From positions 62,001 to 126,000 of the forward strand of contig JAQAJJ010000002.1 in assembly GCA_028278675.1 (NCBI GenBank): a stretch of 64,000 nt of DNA, read 5' to 3'. The position numbers were made by a program, and so were the translations under genes. The stretch's first letter is position 1; every line of letters begins with the position of its first letter. Shown piece after piece: positions 39,342 through 50,000 of the stretch. The notes under the pieces were generated by a model, which ran no database searches, was not told the origin of the DNA, and saw nothing but the letters and a program-made list of their open reading frames with translations. Source of the DNA: Candidatus Azophilus lithoversatilis. Its GTDB lineage: Bacteria > Pseudomonadota > Gammaproteobacteria > Pseudomonadales > Azotimanducaceae.

Positions 39342-40544
39342 TTAGGCCGTAGCCGCGGCTTTCGCAGCGACCTTGGGCTCCCGCGGCAGCCCCAGCCCCC
39401 GCTCGCTGATGATGTTCTTCTGTATCTGCGAGGTGCCGCCGCCGATGATCAGGCCCAAGTAGTACATGTAGTGCGTCTGCCAATTACCGTGATCGCGCAA
39501 ATAGGGGTTTTTGCCGTAAGCGAGTCCTAACTCACCCATGGCGTCGATGCCCAGTTGCTCCAGCTCGTGGCGCAGTTCCGTGCCTTGCAGCTTGACCACC
39601 ATGCGGGCGAGGCTGGCGTCCTTTTGGTTGATGCGGGCGGAGAGGATGCGCATGTCATTGAAGCCGAGCGCCATCACCCGGCCCTGAATGCGCATCAGCC
39701 GGTCGCGGTAGGCGGGCAGGTCGATGACCCGGCGCCCGTCGATGGTCTCGCTGTGCATCAGCTTGATGAGCGCGTTGAGCCTTGAGAGCATGATGTTGGG
39801 ATCGCCCAAGGAATCCCGCTCGTGGCGCAGAATGGCGTTGGCCACCTGCCAGCCCTCGCCCCGGGTGCCGACGATCTGCTGCTTGGGCACCCGAACGTCG
39901 GTGAAGAAGACCTCGTTGAAGTTGGCCGCTCCGGTCATGTCCACCAAGGGCCGGATTTCGATGCCGGGGGTGTCCATGCGGAACAGCAGGAAGGAGATGC
40001 CTTGGTGCTTGGGCGCATCCGGCTCGGTGCGCACCAGGCAGAAGATCCAATCTGCCAGATGCGCGGTGCTGGTCCAGATTTTCTGCCCGTTGACCACCCA
40101 CTCGTCGCCGTCGAGCACCGCCGCGGTGCGCAGGCTGGCCAGGTCGCTGCCCGCGCCCGGCTCCGAGTAGCCTTGGCACCACACCATCTCGCCGTGGATG
40201 GTGGGCCGGATGAAGGTCTGCTTCTGCTCTTCCGACCCCACCTCAAGCAGCGTCGGCACCAGCATGGAGATGCCCTGCCCGCCCAACCCCTGGCTGACTT
40301 GGGCATTGGCGAACTCCTCGGCAATGATGCGCGAGGCCAGCACGTCGGGCTCGGCCCCAAAGCCGCCGTAGGCCTCAGGAATGGTGCGCGCCGCATAACC
40401 GTGCTCGATCAGTAGCTTCTGCCAGTCAAGCACCGCCTTGGAGCGCATGTTTCCCCCCTTGGGGGCTTGGTCGCGGTGGGCGCTGATGAAGTCGCGCACC
40501 TCGGTGCGAATGGCCTCGTACTCGGCCCCGTAGGAAAGGTCCAT
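39342..40544 (-). CDS. Acyl-CoA dehydrogenase family protein
   Basis: 'WCQGYSEPGAGSDLASLRTAAVLDGDEWVVNGQKIWTSTAHLADWIFCLVRT'. Confidence 0.93.
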   Translation of the reverse strand: MDLSYGAEYEAIRTEVRDFISAHRDQAPKGGNMRSKAVLDWQKLLIEHGYAARTIPEAYGGFGAEPDVLASRIIAEEFANAQVSQGLGGQGISMLVPTLLEVGSEEQKQTFIRPTIHGEMVWCQGYSEPGAGSDLASLRTAAVLDGDEWVVNGQKIWTSTAHLADWIFCLVRTEPDAPKHQGISFLLFRMDTPGIEIRPLVDMTGAANFNEVFFTDVRVPKQQIVGTRGEGWQVANAILRHERDSLGDPNIMLSRLNALIKLMHSETIDGRRVIDLPAYRDRLMRIQGRVMALGFNDMRILSARINQKDASLARMVVKLQGTELRHELEQLGIDAMGELGLAYGKNPYLRDHGNWQTHYMYYLGLIIGGGTSQIQKNIISERGLGLPREPKVAAKAAATA

Positions 40545-40667
40545 GGGCGTCCTTGGCTGGTGATTGGCGGAATGTGGATGCTATCAGATTCGGATGGGGG
40601 AACCGGAAGGGCTGGGGATCAATGGGCTGGGGATCAATGTCGAACAGGGATCCTCGGCCCAGCAGGA

Positions 40668-40706
40668 GTTTCGCGCAGTGAAACTACAACGCGACCGTTG
40701 GGCCGC
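40668..40706. repeat. Degenerate two-hairpin palindromic repeat copy
   Basis: GTTTCGCGCAGTGAAAC then GCGACC-GTTG-GGCCGC. Confidence 0.65.
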
Positions 40707-40789
40707 TGTGCGTTCGCGCTGCGGCTAGGTCGGGAGCGAGAACGCTATGTGGTGGTACCCCAACCGTGGTGCTTTCCGCTGACGGGGGC

Positions 40790-41038
40790 TTAGTGTTCCG
40801 TATCCCGAGGCGGCAAGGGGTCATTGCCAGGGGCGATAGTGTCCTTGCTCCTAATGCGCCCATCCATCCCCATCGTTGTGAGTTCTCCTCCGCCTTTTTT
40901 TTGGAGCAGTTCCTTGGCTGAATCGAGCGCATCGCGCTGGGTGGAGTGTACGCTGGATGGACGACTCGCGTCGTTGCGCTTGTTGGCCCATTGGCCATCT
41001 GGCCGACGGTAAACCGTACGGTCTTGATCCTTGCTCAT
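40790..41038 (-). CDS. DUF2188-like small protein
   Basis: 'VYRRPDGQWANKRNDASRPSSVHSTQRDALDSAKELLQKKGGGELTTMGMDGRIRSKDTI'. Confidence 0.75.
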   Translation of the reverse strand: MSKDQDRTVYRRPDGQWANKRNDASRPSSVHSTQRDALDSAKELLQKKGGGELTTMGMDGRIRSKDTIAPGNDPLPPRDTEH

Positions 41039-41310
41039 GTATGGCTCCGATGTTAGTGGTTGCGTTAACACCGATACCTTTGGTCAGGATCTCGGTTTTC
41101 AAGGTCTGCATGTGAAATTCCTTCATCGAGGAGCGGTCGAGCAGCACGGCGGGGTCATCGCCCAGGGGCATATGCTCCCGCATTCAGTACAACCCGAATG
41201 CTGCCAGAAGCTACGCCGCCCCCCAAACCGAGCTACAAGCTGTCAGATTCAGTCGCGGCTATCGGAAGGCCGGGAGACAAGTTCGAACCCAATTCCTCGT
41301 CATTCGGCAC

Positions 41311-42717
41311 CTAGGGGCTTCTGCCGCCAGAGTTCAGAATTCCCCCCACGATGTTTTGCAGGCGCTCGACCAGATAGAGCGGCAGGGACACAAGCCAGTA
41401 GTGGACCAGGCGGGAGGAGTTTTTGGTGCGCACTTGCGCCTGCACCTTCTGGAGGCTTGGCGGAGAGGCGTCAAACCGAACCGCCAAGGTGGTTTCTTTC
41501 TCCGCTACGAACTGGTGCAGCGATTTGAGGGTGCCGGCGCGGCCTGCTTTAACCTCTATTGGCACAATCTGACCCGCCAGTTCGACCACATAGTCCACCT
41601 CTGCGTTGTTGGACCGGCCCTCGCGCAGCCAGTAGGTGAGTTCGCGATTGGGTCGCCGGGCCAGCAGGTACTGAAGGTGCTGGCCGATGAATTGTTCGGC
41701 GCTGGTGCCAGAGTTGACTAAATCGGTGGTTCCGGTGGCCTGAATCGTTTCCCACCCGACGCCGCAGATCGCGTTCATCAGCCCAACGTCCAGAAAGAGC
41801 AGTTTATAGACGTTCTCTTTGAGGTCAGCCTCTAGCGGCAGGCCGGAACAGGCACTGTGGGTCACCTTGGCAACAACCCGAGCCATTGCCAACAAGTCGA
41901 TGTCGCGGCGAATGGTTGCGCTCTGGTCGTTTGGCGAGATGTTGCTGAACTTCACCTTGCGGCCGGGCTGGCGGGCCGCGAAGTTGAAAACGCGCAGCAT
42001 CCGTGTCATGTCGCGGCGAGCGGCGTATTTGGGGAAGTCATCGCGATAGGCGTCAATGATGTTGGCGTGGATGCCGCTGACATCGCGCAGACTGCCGGAA
42101 TCGGCGAAGACGCGCACGGCCTCGGGCATGCCGCCGACATATTGATACAGCCGGAGGTGCTCCAAAAGGCGCTCATGGACTACTTTCGGAATTGGGGTGT
42201 TGTGCCCAATGGGCCACTCAAACTGGTCAATGGTGCGGGCGAGCCCGCCCTTGCCGATGCCGTTCAGGAACTCTGTGAAGGTCATGGGCCCGACTTGGAG
42301 GTACTCCACCCGGCCTACTGGCATGGAGAAGGCGTGATTCGCCAACGCAAACTCCATCAGCGACCCGGCGGCCATGACGGGTAGGCGGGGCATTTCCTCT
42401 AGAAAGTACCGCAACGATGCGATGGCGGCGGGCACGGCCTGAATCTCGTCGAGGAAGAGAATGCCTTCAGCCGACAATGGCGCATCGAGAATGCTATGGA
42501 GCATGTTCACAATGGCCAACGGATCGTTGCTCGCAAATGCCTCACCGAGGTATGGATGCCGTTCCAGATTGATGGCGGACAGGCTTCTGCCCTCTTCCTT
42601 GGCGAGCAGTTCCACCAACGTGGACTTGCCGACCTGCCGTGCCCCACGAATCACCAATGGTTTGCGCCGCCGGGAGTGCAGCCAAGTGCTAAGGTCTATC
42701 GATTGGTGTCTGTCCAT
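41311..42717 (-). CDS. AAA ATPase with DUF4143 C-terminal domain
   Basis: 'KPLVIRGARQVGKSTLVELLAK', 'ILFLDEIQAVPAAIASLRYFLEEMPRLPVMAAGS', 'LTYWLREGRSNNAEVDYVVEL'. Confidence 0.9.
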   Translation of the reverse strand: MDRHQSIDLSTWLHSRRRKPLVIRGARQVGKSTLVELLAKEEGRSLSAINLERHPYLGEAFASNDPLAIVNMLHSILDAPLSAEGILFLDEIQAVPAAIASLRYFLEEMPRLPVMAAGSLMEFALANHAFSMPVGRVEYLQVGPMTFTEFLNGIGKGGLARTIDQFEWPIGHNTPIPKVVHERLLEHLRLYQYVGGMPEAVRVFADSGSLRDVSGIHANIIDAYRDDFPKYAARRDMTRMLRVFNFAARQPGRKVKFSNISPNDQSATIRRDIDLLAMARVVAKVTHSACSGLPLEADLKENVYKLLFLDVGLMNAICGVGWETIQATGTTDLVNSGTSAEQFIGQHLQYLLARRPNRELTYWLREGRSNNAEVDYVVELAGQIVPIEVKAGRAGTLKSLHQFVAEKETTLAVRFDASPPSLQKVQAQVRTKNSSRLVHYWLVSLPLYLVERLQNIVGGILNSGGRSP

Positions 42718-42733
42718 GTTCAGGGTATACGTC

Positions 42734-42780
42734 AACAGGGGCCAAAAATCCATCTTTTAATATGATTTTTGACCCCTGTT
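42734..42780. repeat. 17-bp inverted repeat at the 5' end of the DUF4143 gene
   Basis: AACAGGGGCCAAAAATC ... GATTTTTGACCCCTGTT, one mismatch, 13-nt loop. Confidence 0.8.
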
Positions 42781-42916
42781 TTCGTATCTTAGAGCACATG
42801 ATGGCGATCCAGCACTAGACTCCAAGGCAAGGGCGGGATGCCCTCGAGCTGGGGGATGGATTCGAGCGGAGCCCGGACTTAAGGGCATCTTGCCCTCACG
42901 CCATACGAAACCGCTC

Positions 42917-43333
42917 TCACTCGTTGTCGAGGTATTCGGCCTTGAAGGCGTCGGACGGTTCGATTGGCATCCCAACGTCAACGAGCACACCGTTGGGATC
43001 CACGCACATGAAGTGTCTTTGTCCGTATTCCTCGTCCGCAATGCGCGCCACTAAGTCCGCTCTGTCCTGGAACTTCGAATAGACGGCTTCGACGTCTTCG
43101 ACCTCCAACGCCAGGCTGACGCCTTTGGCAATGGCCCGAAACGCTGGGGGGATGAGTTCGTGGTCGTAGCGCTGGACACCCAATTCAAGTTCTCCGTTGG
43201 CGCCCCCTGCCAAGTTGACGAACCAGTCACTGTCGAACTCGACTTGGAAGCCCAACAGCCGACAATAGAAGTCCTTCGTCTCTTCGAGTTTTTCCGAGTA
43301 GATCACCGGAAACAGCCTCGCAAGTTTCGTCAC
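42917..43333 (-). CDS. VOC/glyoxalase-family protein
   Basis: 'LFPVIYSEKLEETKDFYCRLLGFQVEFDSDWFVNL...FMCVDPNGVLVDVGMPI'. Confidence 0.88.
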   Translation of the reverse strand: MTKLARLFPVIYSEKLEETKDFYCRLLGFQVEFDSDWFVNLAGGANGELELGVQRYDHELIPPAFRAIAKGVSLALEVEDVEAVYSKFQDRADLVARIADEEYGQRHFMCVDPNGVLVDVGMPIEPSDAFKAEYLDNE

Positions 43334-43489
43334 TCAACACCTCGTTCCTAAATGCTTCACCTTCGCAGCTTACACGGGAGGGCCTCCCGGAACACCGCAG
43401 AGATTCCTGACGGTATCATCACACGTCCACACCTCGAGTAGGAAGCCAGTCAATGACTCCCTCTGATGCACGGGTGCCCACCCAACCGA

Positions 43490-43816
43490 ATGCAGGCGCA
43501 GCAAGTGGTTCTTGAGTTGGCGTTGCTGGACGTGAAGCCCGGCGAGGAAAACGACTTCGAGGCGGCGTTCGCCCGTGCCCAGTCGATCATCGCGTCGATG
43601 GGCGGCTACATTTCCCACGAACTGCAGCGCTGCGTGGAGAATCCCAGCCGGTACGTTTTGCTGGTTCGCTGGGAAACGCTGTCCGACCACACGGAAGGGT
43701 TTCGAGGCTCCCGCGAGTACCAGGAGTGGAAGCGGCTGCTGCACCACTTCTATGACCCATTCCCCACCGTGGAGCACTTCGAATTGGTCGAGCGCGGCAC
43801 AGCGAAGGTGGCGTGA
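43490..43816 (+). CDS. Antibiotic biosynthesis monooxygenase (ABM) domain protein
   Basis: 'LELALLDVKPGEENDFEAAFARAQSIIASMGGYISHELQRCVENPSRYVLLVRWETLSDHTEGFRGSREYQEWKRLLHHFY'. Confidence 0.85.
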   Translation: MQAQQVVLELALLDVKPGEENDFEAAFARAQSIIASMGGYISHELQRCVENPSRYVLLVRWETLSDHTEGFRGSREYQEWKRLLHHFYDPFPTVEHFELVERGTAKVA

Positions 43817-43929
43817 TCCGGCTAAGGCCGGTCCAACGGGGTTGATCTAACGCGCCCCTGGGGGGTGGCGCTGCGCGGAGTCTGTCACCGTGGACTATGA
43901 TGGCCCGCTCCACCCAAGGATCCTGTGGC

Positions 43930-45123
43930 ATGAAGGAAAGAGGGCCGAATACCTTGGCCGTGCATGCGGGCGAGGTGCCTGATCCGGTGACGGGCGCGTC
44001 CGCGCCGAACCTGGTCATGTCGTCCACTTTTGCCTTGGACGAACCGGTCGGGTTCTCCATCAACGCGTTCGAGGGCGAGCGGCCCTACATCTACACCCGC
44101 TGGGACAACCCCACCGTCAGGATGCTGGAGGAGAAGCTGGCGGCGCTCGAGGGCGTGGAGGATTGCGTGGCCTTTGGTTCCGGCATGGCCGCGACTGCGG
44201 CGGTGCTGCTGGCTGGCCTCAAGGCGGGCGATCATGTGGTGATGAGCGACGTCAACTACGCGGGCACCGCCGAGCTGGCGCGGCACACGCTGCCCGAATA
44301 CGGGATCGAAACGACGCCGGTGGACACCAGCGACCTGTCCGCGGTGGCGGCGGCGATGCGGCCGCAGACGCGGATGCTCTGGATCGAGACGCCGGCCAAT
44401 CCCATCCTGCGCCTGACGGACATTGCCGCGGTCGCCGCCATTGCCGCAGCGCATGAGGTTCCGCTGGCGGTGGACTCGACCTTCGCCACCCCCATCGCCA
44501 CCCAGCCGTTGGCGCTCGGCGCCGACTTCGTGGTGCATTCGCTGACCAAGTACATCGGCGGTCACGGCGATGCCCTCGGCGGGGCGGTGCTGGGCAGCCG
44601 GGAACGCATCGAGCCGTTGCGGACCAACCCGCTGGTGCACTTCGGAGGTGTGATCAGTCCGTTCAACGCTTGGCTGATCGCCCGCGGCGCGGCCACGCTG
44701 CCGATCCGCATGCGCGCCCACGAGGAGGGCGCCAAGCAGGTTGCGGCATTCCTTGAAGACCACCCGGCGGTGGGGCGCGTCAACTATCCGGGGCTTGCCT
44801 CCCACCCGCAGCGGGCGTTGGCGGAGCGGCAGATGGCCAACTGCTCCGGCACGCTGTCCTTCCAGGTTCGCGGCGACGGGGAAGCCTTGGCGGCGCGGAT
44901 GGCCAAGCAACTGGAGATCATCCACTACGCGGTGTCGCTCGGCCATCACCGCAGCCTCATCTATTGGATCGACACCGACGCCATGATGGCGTCATCCTTC
45001 CATCTCGAAGGCGATCAGCTAGCGGGCTACCAGGCGTTCGCCGGCGACGGGGTCTTCCGCCTGTCCGTTGGGCTCGAGGATGGGCAAGACCTGTGCCGGG
45101 ACCTGGATCGAGTACTATCCTGA
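43930..45123 (+). CDS. PLP-dependent trans-sulfuration enzyme (cystathionine gamma-synthase / methionine gamma-lyase family)
   Basis: 'YIYTRWDNPTVRMLEEKLAALEGVEDCVAFGSGMAA', 'HSLTKYIGGHGDALGG' (PLP Lys). Confidence 0.9.
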   Translation: MKERGPNTLAVHAGEVPDPVTGASAPNLVMSSTFALDEPVGFSINAFEGERPYIYTRWDNPTVRMLEEKLAALEGVEDCVAFGSGMAATAAVLLAGLKAGDHVVMSDVNYAGTAELARHTLPEYGIETTPVDTSDLSAVAAAMRPQTRMLWIETPANPILRLTDIAAVAAIAAAHEVPLAVDSTFATPIATQPLALGADFVVHSLTKYIGGHGDALGGAVLGSRERIEPLRTNPLVHFGGVISPFNAWLIARGAATLPIRMRAHEEGAKQVAAFLEDHPAVGRVNYPGLASHPQRALAERQMANCSGTLSFQVRGDGEALAARMAKQLEIIHYAVSLGHHRSLIYWIDTDAMMASSFHLEGDQLAGYQAFAGDGVFRLSVGLEDGQDLCRDLDRVLS

Positions 45124-45126
45124 CCC

Positions 45127-46110
45127 ATGAGCGACCCCTACGTCATCTACGGCGGCGAACTGAGCTACTTCACGCGCAAGCTGGAGGCGGCCTGCATCTT
45201 CTACGGCCTCGACTTCGAGATGCGCAGCAAGAACAAGCACGATCCGGCGGACATCGAGCGCCGCTCGGGCACCCACCAGGTGCCCGTGCTGCAAACCCCG
45301 GACAACTGGATGATTGGCGACACCACCCCGATCCTGCATCTGCTCGACGCCCGCGTTCCCCGCCGCCGGATGTTCCCGGAAGGTCCCCTCGGCGTCCTCG
45401 TTCATATCGTGGAGGAGCACTTCGACGAGTGGGTCGCCCGCACCATGGTCCACTATCGTTGGCACTACCCCGACAGCGCCCTGTTCGCTTCGACGCGGAT
45501 GGCGGACGGCATGGCTGAAGTGGCGGAGCGGGTGCGCACCTGGGGGCCCCGAGCCTGCCGGGCCACCGGCACCGAATCCGAGACCCAGCGCCAGGCGGCT
45601 GAAGACGAATATGTGCGCATCCTGGAGGCTGCCGAGGCGCAGCTCGGCAAGACCCGCTACCTGCTCGGCAACCGGCCCTGCGCCGTGGATTGCATCGTCC
45701 TCGGCGGGTTGCGCGCCCACACGCACATGGACCCGGACCCGAAAAAGGTCACCGCGGGCTACCCGCGGGTGGTCGCCTTCTCCGAAGGCGCAGCCGACGG
45801 CTGGGACGGCAGCGGGGAGTTGGCGCCCTTCCCGGCGTCAACCGATTTCGCCCGCTTCGTGCTGGGGGAGATGACCACCACTTACCAGCCCTATGCGCTG
45901 GCCAATCGAGCCGCCCAGCAGGCCGGGGCCAAAGCCTGCCATGCGCACATCTACGGCGAGGACGTGAGCTACCTGTCGCGGCCGTATCCGGAGCGGTCGC
46001 GGCAGATGATTCTCGACAGGATCAGCCACAGGCTGTCGGATGCGGATCGCCAGCAAGTCATCGACTGGCTCGCCGAGGTCGGCCTGCACTGCTTCATCCC
46101 CGGCGCTTAG
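45127..46110 (+). CDS. Glutathione S-transferase family protein
   Basis: 'YVIYGGELSYFTRKLEAACIFYGLDFEMRSKNK...THQVPVLQTPDNWMIGDTTPILHLLDARVP'. Confidence 0.8.
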   Translation: MSDPYVIYGGELSYFTRKLEAACIFYGLDFEMRSKNKHDPADIERRSGTHQVPVLQTPDNWMIGDTTPILHLLDARVPRRRMFPEGPLGVLVHIVEEHFDEWVARTMVHYRWHYPDSALFASTRMADGMAEVAERVRTWGPRACRATGTESETQRQAAEDEYVRILEAAEAQLGKTRYLLGNRPCAVDCIVLGGLRAHTHMDPDPKKVTAGYPRVVAFSEGAADGWDGSGELAPFPASTDFARFVLGEMTTTYQPYALANRAAQQAGAKACHAHIYGEDVSYLSRPYPERSRQMILDRISHRLSDADRQQVIDWLAEVGLHCFIPGA

Positions 46111-46145
46111 CGACGCTCAAGCCCGTTTGCCCAGGAACGTCCCAC

Positions 46146-46784
46146 ATGCAGACCGATCGCTTGGCCATGCTCGACACCATGGCCCGCATGCAGGAAGCCC
46201 ACAACCGCCAGGTGCATGCGGACTGGCGCGTCAAGCACTATGAGTACTACCGCGCCGTCTGGATCGAGTGCGCCGAGCTGCTCGATCATTTCGGTTGGAA
46301 GTGGTGGAAGCGGCAGGTGCCGGACTTGGCCCAGGTGAAGCTTGAGTTGGTGGACATCTGGCACTTCGGCTTGAGCGAACTGCTGCGCGCGGATGCCGTC
46401 AGGCCGGAGCTTGCCGACGCGCTGGACGTGTCGCCCTTGGAGGAGCCGGACCCGGACCCGGAGGGCCTGCGGCAAGCGGTTGAAGCGCTGGCGGGCGCCT
46501 GCCTGGCGTCCAGGGGTTTTTCCGTCGAACGGTTCGCCGACGTGATGCGGGCGCTGCCGATGTCCTTCGACGAGCTTTTCCGCCTCTACGTGGGCAAGAA
46601 CGTGTTGAACGGATTCCGGCAGGACCACGGCTACAAGGACGGCACCTACCGCAAGACTTGGGCAGGGCGGGAGGACAACGAGCATCTCATGGAACTGCTC
46701 GATGGCGTTGACGTGCCCGCAACGGCGGCGGCAGACCTCTACGCCAAGCTCGAAGCCCGCTACTTGGAAACGGCCGCCCGGTAA
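46146..46784 (+). CDS. All-alpha dimeric dUTPase
   Basis: '[44 protein letters not shown]...[25 protein letters not shown]' (ExxE / ExxD metal motifs). Confidence 0.88.
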   Translation: MQTDRLAMLDTMARMQEAHNRQVHADWRVKHYEYYRAVWIECAELLDHFGWKWWKRQVPDLAQVKLELVDIWHFGLSELLRADAVRPELADALDVSPLEEPDPDPEGLRQAVEALAGACLASRGFSVERFADVMRALPMSFDELFRLYVGKNVLNGFRQDHGYKDGTYRKTWAGREDNEHLMELLDGVDVPATAAADLYAKLEARYLETAAR

Positions 46785-47272
46785 ACCGCAGCGGTGTCTG
46801 CGTCGAAGCAGGCGAAAGTCACCTTGCGCACGGAACCGGCTGGCGCCGCCCGCACTTCGGCTACCGCGATTTCCGTGGCCGGGTCCAGCGGATAGCCGTA
46901 AACCCCGGTGCTGATGGCGGGAAAGGCGAGGCTCGTCAAGCCATGCTCCGCAGCCAGCGCCAGACTGTTGCGGTAGCACGCCCGGAGCAAGTCCGGCTCG
47001 CCCTGTTGGCCACCGTGCCAGATCGGCCCCACAGTGTGGATGACGTGGCGGGCGGGCAGGCGGTAGCCGTCGGTGATCACCGCTTGGCCGGTAGGACAGC
47101 CGCCGATGGCCCGGCATGCCTCAAGCAGTTGCGGCCCGGCGGCGCGATGAATCGCCCCATCGACTCCGCCGCCGCCGAGCAGGCGCTCATTGGCCGCGTT
47201 GACGATGGCGTCCACCGCCAGTTGGGTGATGTCGCCGATGTGAATTTCGATGTCCGCTGTTTCAATGTTCAC
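46760..47272 (-). CDS. Macro-domain protein, O-acetyl-ADP-ribose deacetylase-like
   Basis: '[37 protein letters not shown]', '[14 protein letters not shown]'. Confidence 0.93.
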   Translation of the reverse strand: MNIETADIEIHIGDITQLAVDAIVNAANERLLGGGGVDGAIHRAAGPQLLEACRAIGGCPTGQAVITDGYRLPARHVIHTVGPIWHGGQQGEPDLLRACYRNSLALAAEHGLTSLAFPAISTGVYGYPLDPATEIAVAEVRAAPAGSVRKVTFACFDADTAAVYRAAVSK

Positions 47273-47339
47273 GAGGCCAACTTAGAGTCGCCAGCGGCGG
47301 TTTGCAACGTGGCGGTTGAGCAGTGACACTGCGCTGCCC

Positions 47340-47918
47340 ATGAGCATGAGCAGGCGCCAAACGGTACAGCGGCGACGGGAAGCCGGCGGCGGTGACGCTC
47401 TGCTAGGGGAACTCCAGCAACGGCTGGCCGGCTGGCGGCCGCAGTTCATCGGCACCCTGATGTTCATTCGCGATGGCGGCCGGGTGCTGCTGATCCGCAA
47501 GCAGCGCGGCTTGGGCGCGGGCCGCATCAACGCGCCGGGCGGCAAGATCGAAGCGGGTGAATCGCCCCTGGCCTGCGCGGTGCGGGAAACCCGGGAAGAG
47601 ATTGGCGTGACCGTGCGCCAAGCGGCCCTGATGGCCGAGCTGCGGTTCGTTGAGCGGGTGGACCAGCAATGGTACGGCTACGCCTTCGTCGCATCGGACT
47701 ACGACGGCGTGCCGACGGAGACGGTCGAAGCAACACCCCATTGGTTTGCCGTTGATGACATCCCCTACGACGAGATGTGGGAGGACGACCGCCTCTGGCT
47801 GCCCCACGTGCTGGCCGGACGCTTCGTCAAGGCCAACTTCCTGTTCGAGTCCAGCGCCGCGCTGGCCCACGAACTGCGGTGGACGGCGATACGTCAAGGC
47901 GGGTTGCAGCTGCGCTGA
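47340..47918 (+). CDS. NUDIX hydrolase, MTH1/MutT-like 8-oxo-dGTP diphosphatase
   Basis: Nudix box '[24 protein letters not shown]'. Confidence 0.9.
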   Translation: MSMSRRQTVQRRREAGGGDALLGELQQRLAGWRPQFIGTLMFIRDGGRVLLIRKQRGLGAGRINAPGGKIEAGESPLACAVRETREEIGVTVRQAALMAELRFVERVDQQWYGYAFVASDYDGVPTETVEATPHWFAVDDIPYDEMWEDDRLWLPHVLAGRFVKANFLFESSAALAHELRWTAIRQGGLQLR

Positions 47919-48126
47919 CGCGCCGGTTACCGGGTCCGTATCCACTCGTGGGCCGTTCCTCGGAGCGTCCCGCCCTCAATGGGATCCCGTGGTTCGGTGC
48001 GAGGGCGTCCGGCTCTCGGTCCGGGCTTCGCTCAAGGCTGTTCCGCCGCTTGAGAGTTGCAATTCGCCATTGCCGGTTTGCTGCCAACATGTTGAACTAG
48101 GCGACCGCACAGCAGTAGGAATCCCC

Positions 48127-48828
48127 ATGACCGTAGAACGGCCCAGTGGCCGGGCGTTTGACGAATTGCGTCCGGTGCGAATCGCACGAGGCTTCACTCG
48201 GCACGCCCAAGGCTCGGTGCTCATCGAATTCGGCGACACCCAAGTGATCTGCACGGCCTGCATCGAGTCCCAAGTGCCTCGGTTTTTGCGCGGCAAGGGC
48301 ACCGGCTGGGTCACCGCCGAGTACGGCATGCTGCCCGGCGCCACCCACAGCCGGAGCGACCGGGAAGCGGCGCGCGGCGGACAGGGTGGCCGCACGGTGG
48401 AGATTCAACGGCTGATCGGGCGCGCCGTTCGCTCCTGCGTCAACATGAAGCGCCTGGGCGAGCGCACGGTACGCCTCGACTGCGACGTGATCCAGGCCGA
48501 CGGCGGCACCCGCACCGCATCGATCACCGGCGCGGTGGTGGCCCTGCGCGATGCGCTCGACAAAGTGCGCGCCCAGGCCGCATTCCGGGAATTCGCCGCC
48601 TCGGTGTCGGTGGGCATCTGGCGGGGCGTCCCGGTGCTGGACCTCGACTACGCCGAGGACTCAACGGCGGACACCGACATGAACGTCGTGATGCTGGCAT
48701 CGGGCGGCTTCGTGGAGATTCAGGGCACGGCGGAGAAGGCGCCCTTCGACGAAGCCGAGTTTTCCGAAATGCTCAGGCTGGCTAGACAGGGTGCTACGGA
48801 CCTCATCGCGCTGCAAAGGACGGCTTGA
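48127..48828 (+). CDS. rph: Ribonuclease PH
   Basis: '[44 protein letters not shown]...[20 protein letters not shown]'. Confidence 0.97.
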   Translation: MTVERPSGRAFDELRPVRIARGFTRHAQGSVLIEFGDTQVICTACIESQVPRFLRGKGTGWVTAEYGMLPGATHSRSDREAARGGQGGRTVEIQRLIGRAVRSCVNMKRLGERTVRLDCDVIQADGGTRTASITGAVVALRDALDKVRAQAAFREFAASVSVGIWRGVPVLDLDYAEDSTADTDMNVVMLASGGFVEIQGTAEKAPFDEAEFSEMLRLARQGATDLIALQRTA

Positions 48829-49481
48829 CGGTGGGCGCTGCCGGGACCAAGGCCGACTTTGTCGCCTCGATGATCCGCCAAGGCGTGCTGCGCTTTGGCG
48901 AGTTTGAGTTGAAGTCCGGGTTGCGCAGCCCCTATTTCTTCAATCTCGGCAACGTCAGCGGCGGCGCGGAACTGGCCGAACTCGGCGGCTTCTACGCCGA
49001 CGCCATCCAAGCCTCCGACCTTGCGTTCGACGTGCTGTTCGGCCCCGCCTACAAGGGCATCCCGATTGCCGTGGCCACCGCCATCGCGTTGGCGCAGCGG
49101 GGACAATCGGTGGGTGCGGCTTTCGACCGCAAGGAAGCCAAGGCCCACGGCGAGCGCGGCAAGCTCATCGGCGCGCCGCTCAAGGGCCGCGTCCTGATGG
49201 TGGACGATGTGGTCAGCGACGGCGCCACCAAGGAGGAGGCTGCCGCGGTCATCAAGGCGGCTGGCGCCGAACTGGCCGGCCTCGTGGTGGCCTTGGATCG
49301 GCAGGAGATCATCGCTGGCGGCCAGACCGCCGTCGAGCGCCTCAAGGACCGCTTGGGCGCTCCAGTCCTCAGCATCGCCGCCTTGGCTGACGTGATCGCC
49401 TACTTCCACGCCCAGTACGCCAATGCGCCAAGCGAAAACCTCGACGCCCTGCTCCGCCACCGGGAGCTTCATTGCCGCTAA
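48825..49481 (+). CDS. pyrE: Orotate phosphoribosyltransferase
   Basis: '[16 protein letters not shown]', '[21 protein letters not shown]'; overlaps rph. Confidence 0.95.
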   Translation: MTVGAAGTKADFVASMIRQGVLRFGEFELKSGLRSPYFFNLGNVSGGAELAELGGFYADAIQASDLAFDVLFGPAYKGIPIAVATAIALAQRGQSVGAAFDRKEAKAHGERGKLIGAPLKGRVLMVDDVVSDGATKEEAAAVIKAAGAELAGLVVALDRQEIIAGGQTAVERLKDRLGAPVLSIAALADVIAYFHAQYANAPSENLDALLRHRELHCR

Positions 49482-49640
49482 CCCCCAAGGTGTGCGGTTT
49501 CGATCCCTAAGGCGCCTAAGGCATCTCGGGGCCGCACGAGCGGAATGTTGGTCGGCATTCCAATTCGATGTTGACTCCACTCTAACTAAACGGCAATATG
49601 TGGCCGATAAAGTAGGAATTTCGCCCTTTTAAGGCCAACA

Positions 49641-50000
49641 ATGGCACATTCCATAAGTGCGTTGGAGACCTCGCCCAAGCTACGGATCGAAGTGGGCAGG
49701 CGGCTTGCCAAACTGCGCCTTGCCCGGAATGTCACTCAGCAGATGCTTGCTCGCGAAGCCGGCATCGGTCTGCGCACCCTGCGCCGGCTGGAAGCCGGTC
49801 AAACAACAAGCCTCGACACCTTTCTCCGCGTCGTCATCGCGCTCGACTTGGGCGACGGTCTGCTGACCGCCGTTCCATCCTATGACATTCGCCCCATCGA
49901 ACGTGTGGAGAACCGCGGGAGGGAGCGCCGCCGCGCCCGCCCGAAGGCCGTAAGCCAGCAAAGCGGTCCCTGGACTTGGGGAGACGAGTCGCGTGACTGA
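49641..50000 (+). CDS. XRE-family regulator, HipB-like antitoxin
   Basis: 'LAKLRLARNVTQQMLAREAGIGLRTLRRLEAGQTTSLDTFLRVVIALDLGDGLL'. Confidence 0.85.
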   Translation: MAHSISALETSPKLRIEVGRRLAKLRLARNVTQQMLAREAGIGLRTLRRLEAGQTTSLDTFLRVVIALDLGDGLLTAVPSYDIRPIERVENRGRERRRARPKAVSQQSGPWTWGDESRD

